This document shows positions 48,038 to 60,704 of a stretch of 64,000 nt of DNA, in pieces. The position numbers and the translations under genes were made by a program. The first letter of the stretch is position 1, and every line of letters starts with the position of its first letter. Under the pieces are notes generated by a model that had not been told where the DNA came from, searched no databases, and was given only the letters and a program-made list of their open reading frames with translations. This DNA is from Sebastes aleutianus (taxonomy: Eukaryota; Chordata; Actinopteri; Perciformes; Sebastidae), in the NCBI GenBank assembly GCA_916700875.1, contig CAKAKS010000038.1:18058826-18122825 (forward strand), written 5' to 3'.

Positions 48038-51000
48038 TCAAGCCTGCAGGGGGCGTCTCTCAGTCAGCAGGTGATGGCTCTCCTCGTTGGAGGGGAAGAG
48101 TGCCTCCTTCAAACGGACCATGCGACCTCCGACCCCAGCGGGGCCGCGGGCGTCCTCCACCAGTGACCTACGAATGGGACGGTACACCTTGTAACGTCTG
48201 TGGAGAGGGGGGAGGGAGAAAAGGGATTGAAAGGATAGAAAAGAGAAAAATGAGACGCTTGGACATTTTGTGTGAATGTGGAAGCACTAACTTTTAAGAC
48301 TACTCACTTGCAGGCCAGATAGGCAATGAATGCAAAGGCAGCCACCAGCACAGCGGTGGAGGCGAGCACCACCCCTGCAGTATGTGAGGTCTTGGGCACT
48401 ACAGGGACGGACAGAGAACATCAATCTGTTGCTGCTCATAGATTATGAACATGCGTAGGATATAAGATATAATAAATGTCTTTGTGTGACCGACCAGGTG
48501 CATCCTGGGACTTGTTGATGGTGACGGTGGTGGTGGTCACGGTCAGGCTCTTGGAGTCCTCCAGGGTGATGTTGACGCAGTAGGTGCCAGGCACCGGAAA
48601 CGTTCGCATGAGATGCACTTCACACACCGCCGACGGAGGCACGTCATCGCACATGATGCTACTCACCTGAGTACAGGTGTGGTCTGACACGATGGTGCAG
48701 GCTGACGTGGGGATGCTGAGGATGAGAGGATGGAAGGATGAAGGGTTAAATAAAACCATCAATCCTTTTCTTTATCTAATATGCTATTGCACTAAATTAC
48801 TTTATAACATCTGTAGAAAATGAATAGACTTAAATTTATATTTATATATATTAATTTAACCAGGTAAAAGTCTTGTTGAGATTAAAATCTATTTTTCAAG
48901 AGTGACCTTCTGGCCAAGAGGGCAGCATAAACATTGTTACAACAATAAACACAAACAATACAAGCAGACAAATACAACTGTCACACACTACAAGTGAATG
49001 AGTAAATATGCAATAAAAAAACAATAATAGTGCATAAATCATTCTTGATCTTTTAAAACTGGCTTACATTCCCCCATAGTAATCAGATCTGACAATTTCA
49101 GGTCATTCTGTACATTATTTGTGTGACCATAATATAATTAAAATCTATAAATGACTTAAATCCCATTTAAATACAAGTAATTAATCTCTGTATTGTATTG
49201 ATTTATAGTTATGAGGTAGTAATGTTTAAAACTGAGACAAAAAGTATCACAATTTGGGATTTTACCCAACAGCAGTCATGAGAAACATCAATATAAACTT
49301 AGCCCGTATACTCACTTGCCAATACATTTCACCAGGAAGCTGATGTCAGTGTTGGTCACTCTGTCAGCCGACACGCCCACAATGCGACTCCTTAGCCGGC
49401 TGTTCAGTTTGTGCTTGGGCTCTGTGGAGAACACATTCATACAGTTCATCTTCTCATAACATTGAATTGAAAATACAATCCCCCATCACATAAAAATGTG
49501 AATAAGAAATTTATTTATTTATTTTTTATTAGATTTGTGCAGAAATCACTGCACAGAATTCAACTTAGGACACAAAAGGCCAGTTTCATATGACTACCAC
49601 TGACTGGGTGTTCGCCCGGCTGACTGGAGCTCTGTTCTGCTCAGCTGAGCTGGACAACACAGTCACTTGTTTACTCTCTATGGGGTCTACTTGTTTACTT
49701 TATTAGAGTTGCATCAGAGTTTTGGAATGGTATATACTTGACTATGTGAAAACAATAATATCCTTCCCACTGAATTGGTTTTGTGTCATCCTCAAATCAC
49801 GAGACTAAGAGTCTACAGCCATGCTAGCGGCTCTGTGAGGCTGTGAGACTGACTACTTCTTCATAACATTGCGCCTTGCACTTTGACCCTCGTGCTCGTA
49901 TCTCAGCTGCACAGGATTGTGGGGTCAGAATAGCCACAAAATAATGCTGGCTTGCATACTGCAAAATGCAACCAGATGTAGTAGGACATCCTGGTATTTT
50001 TGGCATACTGCATTTGACATACTATGTATTGGGACATACTAAATCTTTTTTCTGGCATACTAAATAGTATGGTAGTATGGGTATTAGAACACAGTGAATG
50101 TTTTCCATGCTTACAATCTTAGATTAGCGAGTTAGGATGCTAACATTTGATAATTAAGTACAGCTGAGGATGATGTCATTAGTTTTGCAGGAATTTGGTC
50201 ATAAACCAGTTGGACAATGGACAATAATGGCTCTAAAGGAAAATTCAGGAATCACCAAAGTCATCAAGATTCATCCTCTGGGTACCATAAATGCCTGTAC
50301 AAAATTTCAGGGCTATCCATCCAACAGTTGTTGAGATATTTCACTGACACATTGGCATCCCTGCAGCCATGCCACTAAATATAAATTAAAGGTTAAATTA
50401 CAAACTGATCTGTTATTTATATTATACTATAAAGTATCATACTATTATAAAAATCCACCACTTTTCCAATTATATTTTAAAGCCACTATGTGTGCAATTT
50501 AAAAATGTTTGACTTTGGCGCCATCTGGTGTTAGTATCATAAAAAACACCGTGACAAACAGCAATGCACGCCGCTTTGAAAATGCAGCCTGCCACCTACC
50601 AATAATGCTGATGTTGGCCGTGAAGGTTCCATAGACGTAGTGGTAGCACCCCTCAGTGTTGAGGCGCCTGGTGCGGAGATTGGCCAGGGCGGTGGAATCT
50701 GGGGTCGTATTGGGAGCAATAGAGGGGAGGGGCTCCGTGGTGGGCGCGCCTGGCATCATGGTTGTGGTAGAGAAGGAGGGGAGGGGCTGGCTTGCGGTGG
50801 GTGGCACTGAAACAGGACGTGACAAGATATGGACTCACTGGACAAGTATTTTATAGTCAAGTTATTGGGTCTCGATGAGCCCCTTGCTCAGATACACACA
50901 CTTCCTCCAGTCTGTCTCACTCTCTTTCTCTCTTATACACACATAAACAAAGCAACACACTGTTCACTGTGGGACTCACCCTGCGTGCTCTCCATCTTGA

Positions 51001-54000
51001 CAGTCCCAGCATGAGTACCGGGTAAAGGTGTGGACTCTGGAGGAAGAGACACAGGAACACAGTTAGGACACATCTAGTTTTGTGAGGTAACACTTCAGTG
51101 AACTCTGCAGGGAAAGACACTTCTTGCTTTGTCTTGTCCATCAAGGATTAGACTGCAGCACCAGTTGTGTAACAGCAGTGATTATGGTGTACTGTTCATC
51201 CAGACTATAAAAAAAACGTTCTGATATCTTGCGGTATATACCATGCTGATAGTTTTGGTTTTATTTGCCCAAGATTTGAGATAACTTTCCCTGAGATGTC
51301 TGCTCCGAAACTTCTATAAAATGGAGGTGAATGTGCTTATAATGTTATTTTGGCATTATATATATAGTATATATTTTGGATTTTGCACCTCTTTGTTATC
51401 AGCAACTTCCCTCAAGATGAAGCAAGTTTTATCTTGTCTTGTCTTAAGTGACAAGCCATCACACAAATGGCGGCAATAGCTCAGTGTGTGGGGACTTGGC
51501 TTGGCAACTGGAAGGTTGCCAGTTCAAGTCCCCGTGTGGACTGGTAGCTGGAGAGGTGCTAGTTTGCTGAGGTGACCTAGAGCAAGGCACCCCCCCCCAA
51601 TCTGCACCCCAGGCACTGTATCCTAATATACTAGGATGAGTTAAATGCAGAAGCTTAATTTCACCGTGCTGTGCTATGTACAAATTGTGATATTAAAAGT
51701 TCATTTACATTTTACATTTTTAAATAAGATAATCAGCAGCTCAGATTTTGTTTTAATTATGCACCAAAACTGTGGAATTCACTCCCCAAGGTTATAAGAG
51801 ATGCAAGCTTTGTGAACATTTTTAAGCGATAATTAAAAACGTATTTATTCAGCATTGCCTTTAACTAGCTGTTGCTCTTCCTTTGTCTTTATTTGTATTT
51901 TGTTTTTATCATTTACGTGTTTTATTGTTCTTATGCCTTTGTTTTTTTATTGCATTGTTTTATCGTGCATAATTTACACGTTTTTATCTATCTGTTTTTT
52001 ATTTATTCTCTTGTTTCTTCACTTTGCTCTAAAGCACTTTGAACTACTCCTCCTGTATGAAAGGTGCTGTATATGTTGTATATATATAGAGAGAGATATT
52101 AAGGCAACAGCAGCTTGTGTCATCAGAGGTGATGTTGCAGTTCATTGGAACTACTTTCTATAAAAGAAATAGTCCCTGAATGGTCCCTAAAAATCCCAAA
52201 ACCTGGGAAAATAAATCCCAAACTATCTGAATGACTAGATAGCAGTAGCCTATGTGAGAAAATACTTTTTTTATTAATTTGGGTGAACTGACCCTTTAAA
52301 GACATCATCTTTACCTACTAGACCGTACTGTTGTTTCAATGTAAAAGCTGTTTTATAATACTGTCTATCCTAAAGTACATTACAGTATTTTTACTGGTGT
52401 ACATGTCAGCTGTGCAGCGTCGGTATACACAGTATGTTTGTTCCTGTGTGAATACATGTGAATGAATGAAATACCATATATTCATTACATTTTTCACCTA
52501 TAGGGTCATATCTATGTGTCAGTGTCCACTACCTGTGGGAGGTGGTTTCGTGGAGCTCCCCTGAGTTGCGGGGGCAGAGGTGGGCGGACACTCTATGGGG
52601 AACGCCGCCTCCACCACCAGCTTCACAGTGATGTTCCCCACCATCTTGTAGGCGTGTGTGGTCATGTCGCGGTGTGTCACCAGCTGGTTGCCATCTCGGA
52701 AGTCCCAGATGTAGTCGATGGCGGCTGCGGTTTTGAGGTAGCCGCTGGGGTCGTGGAGCATGACTTTGAAATCCACGTCCTCACCACGAAAGAAAACATT
52801 CTCAGACTCGTTGAGCGCAGCCTTCTGGAAGATGTAAACTGCCAACGGGATCTTATCTAAGAAAGAGTGTGTAAGGGGAGTCATAGATAATTCATTCTCT
52901 AGGTTTCTCCTTGTGTTTGCACCTGTCTGTTTGGCTGAAACATGAAAGTTGTATGAGCTGAAAGTGTGAGTTTGTCTCCACCTGTGACGAAGAAGATGGT
53001 GAAGTCAGTGGTGAGGGGACTGTACTTCCTGCGGTCACTTATCCTGTAGACCATGACCTCCATGACCTCTGACCCCAGAGCGAAGGCGGTGGTGTTGATG
53101 GTTATACTGGAAGAGGAGCCGTCCCATGTCTCGTAGTACTGGTCTGGGACAAACAGAGAGAGAGTAAAAATGGTTATTTATTTTGTTTTTGGGTCTGCAT
53201 GTGTGTGAATCTGTAGACCTGCGTGTCTCACCCATTGTGCGCCACACGTAGACATAGCTCTTGCGTTTCCAGTCGTTGCTCTGAGGGAAGGGCTTCCCAT
53301 CGGGGAACACATTGCATTTCGTCTTGTCTGTACACTTTGCAAAGCCGTAGTCATCCAACCAGGAAGTCCAGTTGTACACGTAGCCAGAACGCACCTGTCC
53401 ATTGGCTGCTCAGGAGAAAAGAGAGTGAGGTTGTGTTATTTAAAAACAACTCATTTTCATCTTTCTTTCAACAATGGGTCAGATGACTACTTGTAATGTG
53501 AAAGGGGTCACTCATGGTGACAAATCTCCAAACACTGCAGTTCCCCTCAGCCCTATGGGCCATTTTAGCCTCTTTAAGCGCATTGTTTTGATTTTATGGC
53601 TTGCAGCTTTATTGTTTTGGTTCAGTCTCACCATCTTTGTTCTAGCAGCAGCAGGCAGTTGTTTTCAACCAAATTTATATTTGATAAATCCACTACACAC
53701 CAAATACAGCAAATGGACAAAGATAGTGACCTACTGGTGAACCTAGTGGAGCATTTAGCAGCTAAAGAGCCGGGTGTTTCCCTCAGGAGTTGGTGGAGAC
53801 CAAAAACAGAGCTAAAAGGAGATTGAATACAAAGTGGTACAGGGATGACGTATTTTTGTAGGCAAGCCAGGAAGTTATCATCACCATGGGTTCCCTTGAC
53901 AAAAAGCCAATGGGACTTTTCCATTGAGTTTTGGATTATTGCAGAAAATAAACTCTGTGGCAAACAAACATTTGTTAAATAATCTTCACAAATGAACACC

Positions 54001-56254
54001 ACTTTTAGGATTTCTGAAGCGTGAATGCAATCGGCAGAATTGAAAAGCTAACGTTAGGCTGTAAACGAACTACATCGCGGTCGCATGAGCGTGAGTATAC
54101 ACAACGAGGCTGTAAAGGCGGACGAGTCGGCGTGATGACGTTTAGTCTCATTTAGCCACTTGTTATAGCAACTGCTTTTTGAAGACACGTAAAGGCATCC
54201 AAATTCATGAGTGGGGTATTTATTGGTGTATTTTATATCTTAGAACAAAACGTTAAAATCTCTTTAGCTTGTGTTAACCACAGACCTTATTTCAGACATC
54301 TAACTAAAAAAACATTCAAAAAACCCATTGACTTCCAGACGAGGGAGCCAGAAGTGCTAAACGCTGACTCATTTCCGGGTTTTACGACTCATTCCTGCAG
54401 CTCTCTGTTGGACTTACATTCATCAGGTGGACAGAAACACAACTCAAAACTTTATAAATTGATAATGTGTCGAAGTTTGTTGTTTAAAGTTTGTTTCGCT
54501 GCCCCCAAGTGGCCCAAAAATGAACTAATGCTACTTTAGTGTGCTTGTGCAGCCATTTATATTCACTACACTCCTGTGCTGTGGCAGTATAATGTGATGC
54601 AGTGGTGTTTTGTGGTGGATGTGTTAGTTAGTAGTGCTGGCCTGGCTTTTTCTGGCAGCACCTGAGGCCTCGAGCTCCGTACCGTCCTCGCAGTGCTCAT
54701 CCCAAACAATGTTCCCATTGGCGTCTTCCTTCTGGCACGGTGGGTACTTCAGCATGGCGGTGAAGGAGAGGTGAGAGCCGTTGAGAGCAGGACTGTCGCT
54801 GGTTAGATGAACTGTGGGTTTACCTGGATGAAAAGTGGACGTTCCAGGTGAGAAAAAAAAATCCAAACATAGGAAGAATTCAGTAGAGAAAGATGACTTT
54901 TACTCACCTCTGTGGTGCGTGAGCTCGTTTGCCTTTGGGCTTAGTGGAGGGTAGAGGTAATCATCCCATGGGTTGGAGTCAGGACTCCAGCCAGGGATTG
55001 GTGGAATTGGAAATGGAAACTTCCTTACTTTTGCATGCTTGTGGGAGAACATGTCAGCGAATGCTGGAGAGTGAGAACAAAGCACATTTTAAGACTCCTT
55101 TAAAATAAGGATCACTGAGGGGGACTTAAACTTGTCCAGGGTCCCCTTGTGAAAAGTTTATTTTAATCTATCATGCACATTTTAGAGTCATGTATTGGAT
55201 TTTTTCTTTTATCTTTCTTTAACTAATTAATATCTCAAGAACAGCTCCAAAGGAGTTTTTATTCCATGTCTGCAAGGTTAAGTATATAATGGATTTCTCA
55301 TTTTTGTAATTAAACTTTTGACATGAAAATGTTCAGCTGTGTCACCTGATATGCAGTGTAGAAACTAATGAGAAGCTAAAACTCATCTGAAAAGAAATCA
55401 TCTGACTTTGGAGTCTTTGAATGGGGAGATTATTGTGTGGAGGCAAATATTAATGATGAGATCAGGTTTTCTAGTTTTAATTAATGAAATATTTTAGTAA
55501 AAAAATCACCACTGCAGATGTCAAACACATAAAACAGAAAAAGAATAAAATTTGGAATAACAGCAGCTGTTCTGAGGGAGATGATCATAATTGTGATACC
55601 AGATATCAGATGTCTTTTATTTATTTATTATATCATTCTCTATAATTCGGTGCCTTTTGTTTCTGGCTTCTGTCTTAATTTAGACTGAATGACATTTTGG
55701 ATGGCAGAGACGAAAACAACAAATTCCATCAATGTGATTAGATTAAAGGAAACACACATCATGTGCAGATAATCAGCTCGTGGCATGACAAACATTAACA
55801 GTTTAAACTACGCAGCTCTAATAATAAGACAACTTGTTGTTTTCATATTGATAACTTGTAATACAAATATGTTTTTTAATTGTTTGAGGCTTCATTTGCC
55901 AGGGCTCACATGTCTTAATTAAGCTCATGGGACTCAGAGCTAACAGGTAGAACAGAAATTGCGAGACAAACATCGAATATCAAAAGTCTTTTTCACACGT
56001 AATAACTACTGCAACATGATTTTTCTTAATAAGCCATTAAGGCCCATATGATTAAATCATTTCTGTGATTTTAGTGCGAATATTTTGAATTTAAGTAGGA
56101 CGTTCAGTGAGTCTGTAGATAATATTTCTATATTCGTTCTCGACAGACTATACTGTTCAAAATAACTTTGAAACTTACTTTTGCGTCCATCAGCTTGATA
56201 AACAGAGCAGGCACAAACCAGGAGAAAAACGAATCGCAATGCTTCCATGTCCAC
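48038..56254 (-). CDS. gpnmb: Transmembrane glycoprotein NMB (GPNMB/osteoactivin), 12 exons
   Basis: Type I glycoprotein of melanosomes, lysosomes and the cell surface, PMEL family. Exons 5'->3' on minus: 56254-56179, 55063-54908, 54823-54683, 53405-53232, 53143-52982, 52856-52533, 51036-50980, 50806-50600, 49421-49316, 48715-48495, 48398-48308, 48197-48038. They join in phase to 624 residues (human 572). Order: signal peptide (1-~23), N-terminal domain with the family signature QKEDANGNIV and VYNW..NVFPDGKPFP, PKD domain ~240-332 (YIWDFRDGN), Pro/Thr-rich linker ~333-402, cysteine-rich Kringle-like region, TM ~550-571, and a tail with YRPI (577-580) and ESHHLL (611-616). Several N-glycosylation sequons are visible. 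The nearby start at 56248 (MEALRF) is an alternative. The synteny and signatures favour gpnmb over pmel. Confidence 0.95.
48850..49000 (+). repeat. Interspersed repeat, second copy (gpnmb intron 9)
   Basis: ATTTAACCAGGTAAAAGTCT followed by GAGATTAAAATCT and an ACAATAAACACAAACAATAC-type tail; same family as 10838-10990. Confidence 0.65.
49550..50100. mobile_element. Transposon-derived sequence (CATACTAAAT/AGTATG family)
   Basis: In gpnmb intron 8. Repeated motifs GGCATACTGCATTTGACATA and CTAAATAGTATGGTAGTATG resemble the ends of the repeat seen near 39.2 and 61.3 kb. Non-coding. Confidence 0.45.
51466..51718 (+). mobile_element. tRNA-derived SINE
   Basis: The head looks like a tRNA gene with an A box (TAGCTCAGTGTGTGG) and a B box (GGTTGCCAGTTCAAGTCC), followed by a non-tRNA body (CTAGAGCAAGGCACC) and a tail (TTAAATGCAGAAGCTTAATT, TGCTGTGCTATGTACAA). 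It lies in gpnmb intron 6. Confidence 0.75.
51720..52085 (+). mobile_element. LINE 3' end (L2/Rex-like)
   Basis: TGTGGAATTCACTCCCCAAG, then TTTTATT-rich sequence and AAAGCACTTTGAACTACT..GAAAGGTGCTGTATA. This matches the style of the 3' end of the LINE in igf2bp3 intron 6 (AAAGCACTTTGACTTGCC). Confidence 0.65.
53500..54540. mobile_element. Old interspersed repeat in gpnmb intron 3
   Basis: CACCATCTTTGTTCTAGCAG and TGGAGCATTTAGCAGCTAAA are fragments of a widespread percomorph repeat as I remember it. The right part ends GCTGCCCCCAAGTGGCCCAA. No intact ORF. Confidence 0.4.
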
Positions 56255-56444
56255 TCTTCAGCAGGAGAAAAATAACAATATATTTAAAAAAACAAAACAG
56301 TTTATCCAAAATATCTAATAGCCTAATAAGTGTGTCGACATACAGATGTTGTCCCTCTCTGTGCTCGTCCAGCTCTACTATAGTACTTCCCCCTGTTTGT
56401 CCTGATGTTCAGCAATTTAATCTGTTGGTCGCTGAGCGCACAAA

Positions 56445-56451
56445 CATGTGA
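56445..56451 (-). promoter_or_regulatory. gpnmb: MITF/TFE-type E-box upstream of gpnmb
   Basis: TCACATG on the minus strand ~190 bp before the gpnmb ATG fits the MITF/TFE3 consensus TCACRTG. GPNMB is an established MITF/TFE3 target. A further TCACGTG lies at 58687-58693. Confidence 0.45.
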
Positions 56452-56816
56452 TGTTTCCTAACAGGACGCATCTCATCCCTCATTAAGTCTCCTGAACGCA
56501 GGAAACTCATGAGAGACGAGATGCGCAAAGACACAATCTTTGCGCACGACTCTTCACCCTTTGCCCTGCATGGTGAGATATGATGAAGACTATTAAGACT
56601 ATTCGAAGGAGCTTTAATTTATTCGGTAATCTAAAGTTATTACTAATGTCTATGGTTTATTATTTGCCTATTTTGAATAATAATGATTGTATAATGTATC
56701 TTAGAAAAGGTTACTTGGTGATTGACCATATTTTTATTTTTATTTTTGAGTGCTTATTTTTGTCTTCATCTTACAGGATTTGATCCTGAAACCAAAAATA
56801 AATATTGATTCATTGT

Positions 56817-56860
<44 letters not shown>

Positions 56861-57560
56861 TAACTTTATTGATCCCGAGGGAAATTCAAGTTTCCAGCAT
56901 CACATAATAAAAGTTGCCATCTTATTCATGGACACACCGTCAGTTGAATGAGTGAGTTAAATGAAGAAAAGTGCATAAAGTAATAGTGCAACTCATGAAA
57001 TATATTATTTTTTTCCTAGTCCCTCACAAATTTGTATTTAATTTTCTGGTTTGATCAAGAGTTTTCTTTTCTGTTTTGTGTTTTTTGGTCAAAAATGTTT
57101 TTGATTGCATGGTGATTGTTGACTGCTGATAGTATGATTTTTGCTTAGGGAATTTGAATGCTATTGCAGACATTGTATTTCTGATTTAAAAAAAAAAAGA
57201 AAGAAGATAAAACAGCATGTCTCATTCTAGATAGATAGATAGATAGTAACTTTATTGATCCCTTGGGAAATTCAAGTTTCCAGCATCACAGTTCCATAGT
57301 GCAAAACATGTTAGTAAAAAGGCAGTAAAAGAGTTAGTAGTGCAAAGTACAAAGTACAAAAAAAAATATACCAGATATATGAAAATACAAGGAGATGAAG
57401 AAAACTGTTAAAATTGAATATAGTGCAGGGTAACAACTGTGATATAGGACTATTAAAAAAAGTGAATATAGTGCAGAAGAGACTGTTGAGTATAGTGCAT
57501 TATTATATGTCCTGCAGACCGTCCTCTTTAAGAAGTATTTATAGAAATACATTTTGTTAT
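56817..57560. mobile_element. Two LINE/SINE-type tails with (GATA)n
   Basis: GATAGTAACTTTATTGATCC follows GATA repeats at 56817-56860 and again at ~57230-57248; both continue with GGGAAATTCAAGTTTCCAGC. This is a widespread fish retroelement end, here in reverse orientation (tail first). Confidence 0.75.
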
Positions 57561-58977
57561 AATTTCAAGAAAATTCCACTTATTTTTACCCTATTTTTGC
57601 CTGAATGGATAAAAGCTGTTAGATAAAAGAGAAACAAACATGGGATGCAACGTGAATTATTAGCCTATTAAATGTAGCCTATAATGCAATTACATAATTG
57701 TATTATTTAGATGCATTTTGATTTTTTGTTTTTATCTCGAACGTCTGATAGATAACCTTGAATGTGTGACTGATGAGCACATGACCGCATTATTTGATCC
57801 AGCTGTGTCACGGTGAGACTCACACTGCTGCGTGAGATGCGTGAGGTCCGAGCGGGCTGTTGCAACACATCTGCATGCCCTCCATAAAAGCAGAAGGAAA
57901 AGCGGATGATTTAGCTGCCAAGTTGTGTTCGTTTTTACAACACAATCCAACATGTGATTAATGTCGTTACTCCAGCGGGTCTTCATGCTGTCACAACGAG
58001 AGTTTGGAAACTGCAGCAAAGGTCTCCCAAACAAACTGCAGACTCACTATTACATTTCTGTTCAAAAAGTCAAGGAGAAAAGGTTTTTTTTTTTTATCAA
58101 TCCTGCAACACAGAGAGAAACATTTGTGATCTGAAGAAGAAAAGGAATCTATTGTGTGGAATTTTTTCTGGAAAAACATATGACTAGATTTAATTTACAA
58201 GTAACTAATTTAAGTTGAAATTGAAATTCAATTATCTGTTATTGATTTACAGTTTTGAATCCAATGAGAAACAAAAGAGAGGATGTTTACTTTGAAACAG
58301 CAGGTAGCAATTTAGTACACAGTGTAGAATAAATAATAATGTCCTTGGCCTACTGACTGGTGTCAAGAATGAAAAAGAAATAATAATAATAATGCAGTGA
58401 CAGTGTCTGAAATTGATACAAGACTTTTTCACATTCACCGAGAAAAAGCTACACTTATTTAAAAAATAAGGTGATCATGATGATTTACGTGCTTCATAAT
58501 TACATAAGATAATTAAAATTTAAATGATTATTTAAAGTCCAGCTGTTTGGGAATCAAATCCATTAAAAGAGTTGTTTTCTGATAGACTTTTGTTGGCATT
58601 TCAGTGACGTCAGTGTTTCATTAATAAAGTCAGTCAGATGGTAACAAAACAAAACACACAACTCACTTAATAGTTTTCATGTGTGATCACGTGTTTATCA
58701 TCAGTGATGTTATACTGAGAATAAACATGAATGAGTGTCTGAGACAAAACATCAAATAATTCGTTGATTCCATCCATCTCCATGACAACCGAGCAAATCA
58801 ACTGATGAAGGCCACGGGATGTGATTGAAAGTACCGGAAGAAAATGGAAGTGGACCTTGAGTTAAGATTTTTTTTGTCAAATAAACACGAAATGAAAAAA
58901 GAAAAAGAAAATGTAAAAAAAAATCAATGCTGCTCATCCTCCAGTAGAGGGCAGCACCACTCCGCTGCTCCTCCTAA

Positions 58978-58987
58978 CACACACACA

Positions 58988-59040
<53 letters not shown>
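58978..59040. repeat. (CA)n microsatellite
   Basis: Long CA run; an (AT)n run follows at ~59144-59162. The flanking 57.6-60.6 kb shows no supportable gene, only decayed repeats and CT/GT-rich patches (59760-59800, 59960-59985). Confidence 0.9.
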
Positions 59041-59042
<2 letters not shown>

Positions 59043-60704
59043 CTCAGTTACAAGTTATTGAATATTACTTTTATATATCATTTAATAAAATAAAATTAAC
59101 AAATCATTACAAGACAACAATACTTTAAACAGTATTATAACATATATATATATATATATATAAATATACTGTATATGGCTGTGACTATAATTTTTTAATA
59201 ACAATTCATTTTCTGAGGATTTTCTCAATTTATTGATCAATCTTCTAGTTTATAATACGTCAGAAATATTGCATCACAGTTTCCCAGAGTCCAATGTAAT
59301 GTCTCCAAGTATCTTGTTTTGTCAAAAACTAAAAGATATTGAGTTTATAATCATAGAATAATACAAAAAAAAACAGTAAATATTCACAGTTTAAGTTTTG
59401 AACACAAACAAAGTGGCTTCTTTACGTTTAGGCAACAAAACACTTGATTAAGTTTAGGGAAAATCTAGCATGTGAATAGATGATAAAACCTACTATTGGG
59501 CGTAGTAGGCCCCTATTGACCCACATGGTGCCTATAGCGACTGATTTAATAGCCTGACAACAGTCTAACCGGGTGCTTTTCTGTTGATTGACTTTTAGAT
59601 TAATCAACTAATAGTTTTGTCTCTAATAACTCAAAATGATAAAAGTAGAAGCTCTCTGTGTCTCGTCTTTGTCAGCAGCACAGACAGAAGGCTCCAGACA
59701 TCACTGGTTGTAAAACTATAAAAATAAATATGAATGAACAACAACACAGACTGTTATTGTCTCTCTCTCTCTCTCTTTCTTTGTTTCTGTGTGTGTGTGT
59801 GCGTGAGGATGCCTGCGAGTACTTGTCGTGCCTTCTCATTTACAGCTCTGGCTCCTAGTCGGATGCTGGTATGCAGGCACATTCCTGAGCATGTGGACTG
59901 GACTGGACCTTCAGTGTGTGCGCGTGTGTCCATAAATGTGTGTGTCCATGTTCTTCTGGTGGTTATGTGTGTGTGTGTGTGTGCAAATGTGCTGGCAGTG
60001 GAAACTTCAATTCAGTGTGTGTTTTGGCTGCAGGACGGAACATATGGGAGTGTTCACTGTGCAGCACTGGAAATACATGAAGACTTTCTGCCTTTTCAAT
60101 CTTGAGGCTTATAAATGTATTCCCACAAGGAGACAGAAGGCATAGTCACTTCTGTCTCTGTGATCTTTCGTGTCCTCTTTCATTTCCACCGTCTTTGCAA
60201 CACCCTCATCTTTGTTGCTCTGAAACTGCTTGGCTCTTTCAACTTCTCAGTCCATCTCTCCAGGTGTCCCCCTCCCTCCTCTGTGTACTGTAATCATGAT
60301 CAGAAGAAGCCATTCTGCCCTGTCATCCTGAGGTGTCTTTGTGTATAATGGGAGGAAGACCTGCTAATCCCACCCACCCACTCACTCACACAGACAGACC
60401 ACCACCAGGATGAACTAGTCTGACTGCAACTGGTTTTAAAGCTCCTATGCTGCACTGCCAAGTTGTATGGCCTTTCACTGCTCCATAACAGAGCTTGTGA
60501 AGCAGAATAACACAGATGGTCTTCATTTCTACTGATGCAGTGAAGAAAAAAAGGGTACAGTCTGACCTTATGTTGGCCTTAACCATAAAGAAAATATCTC
60601 CCTGAGGTCATTTGGAAAATGCACCAGGAAATTATTAGACCTTTTCCATTGAAACCCTTACGTGACTTTTGTCCTTACATGACTTTTGTCCTTACATGGC
60701 ATTT

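Noticed and set aside
51466..51540. Possible tRNA gene (A and B boxes visible)
   Set aside because: The cloverleaf is imperfect and the tRNA-like part continues directly into a SINE body and tail, so it is a retroposon head.
52516..52860. 114-codon + strand frame
   Set aside because: Antisense shadow of the gpnmb PKD exon (52533-52856).
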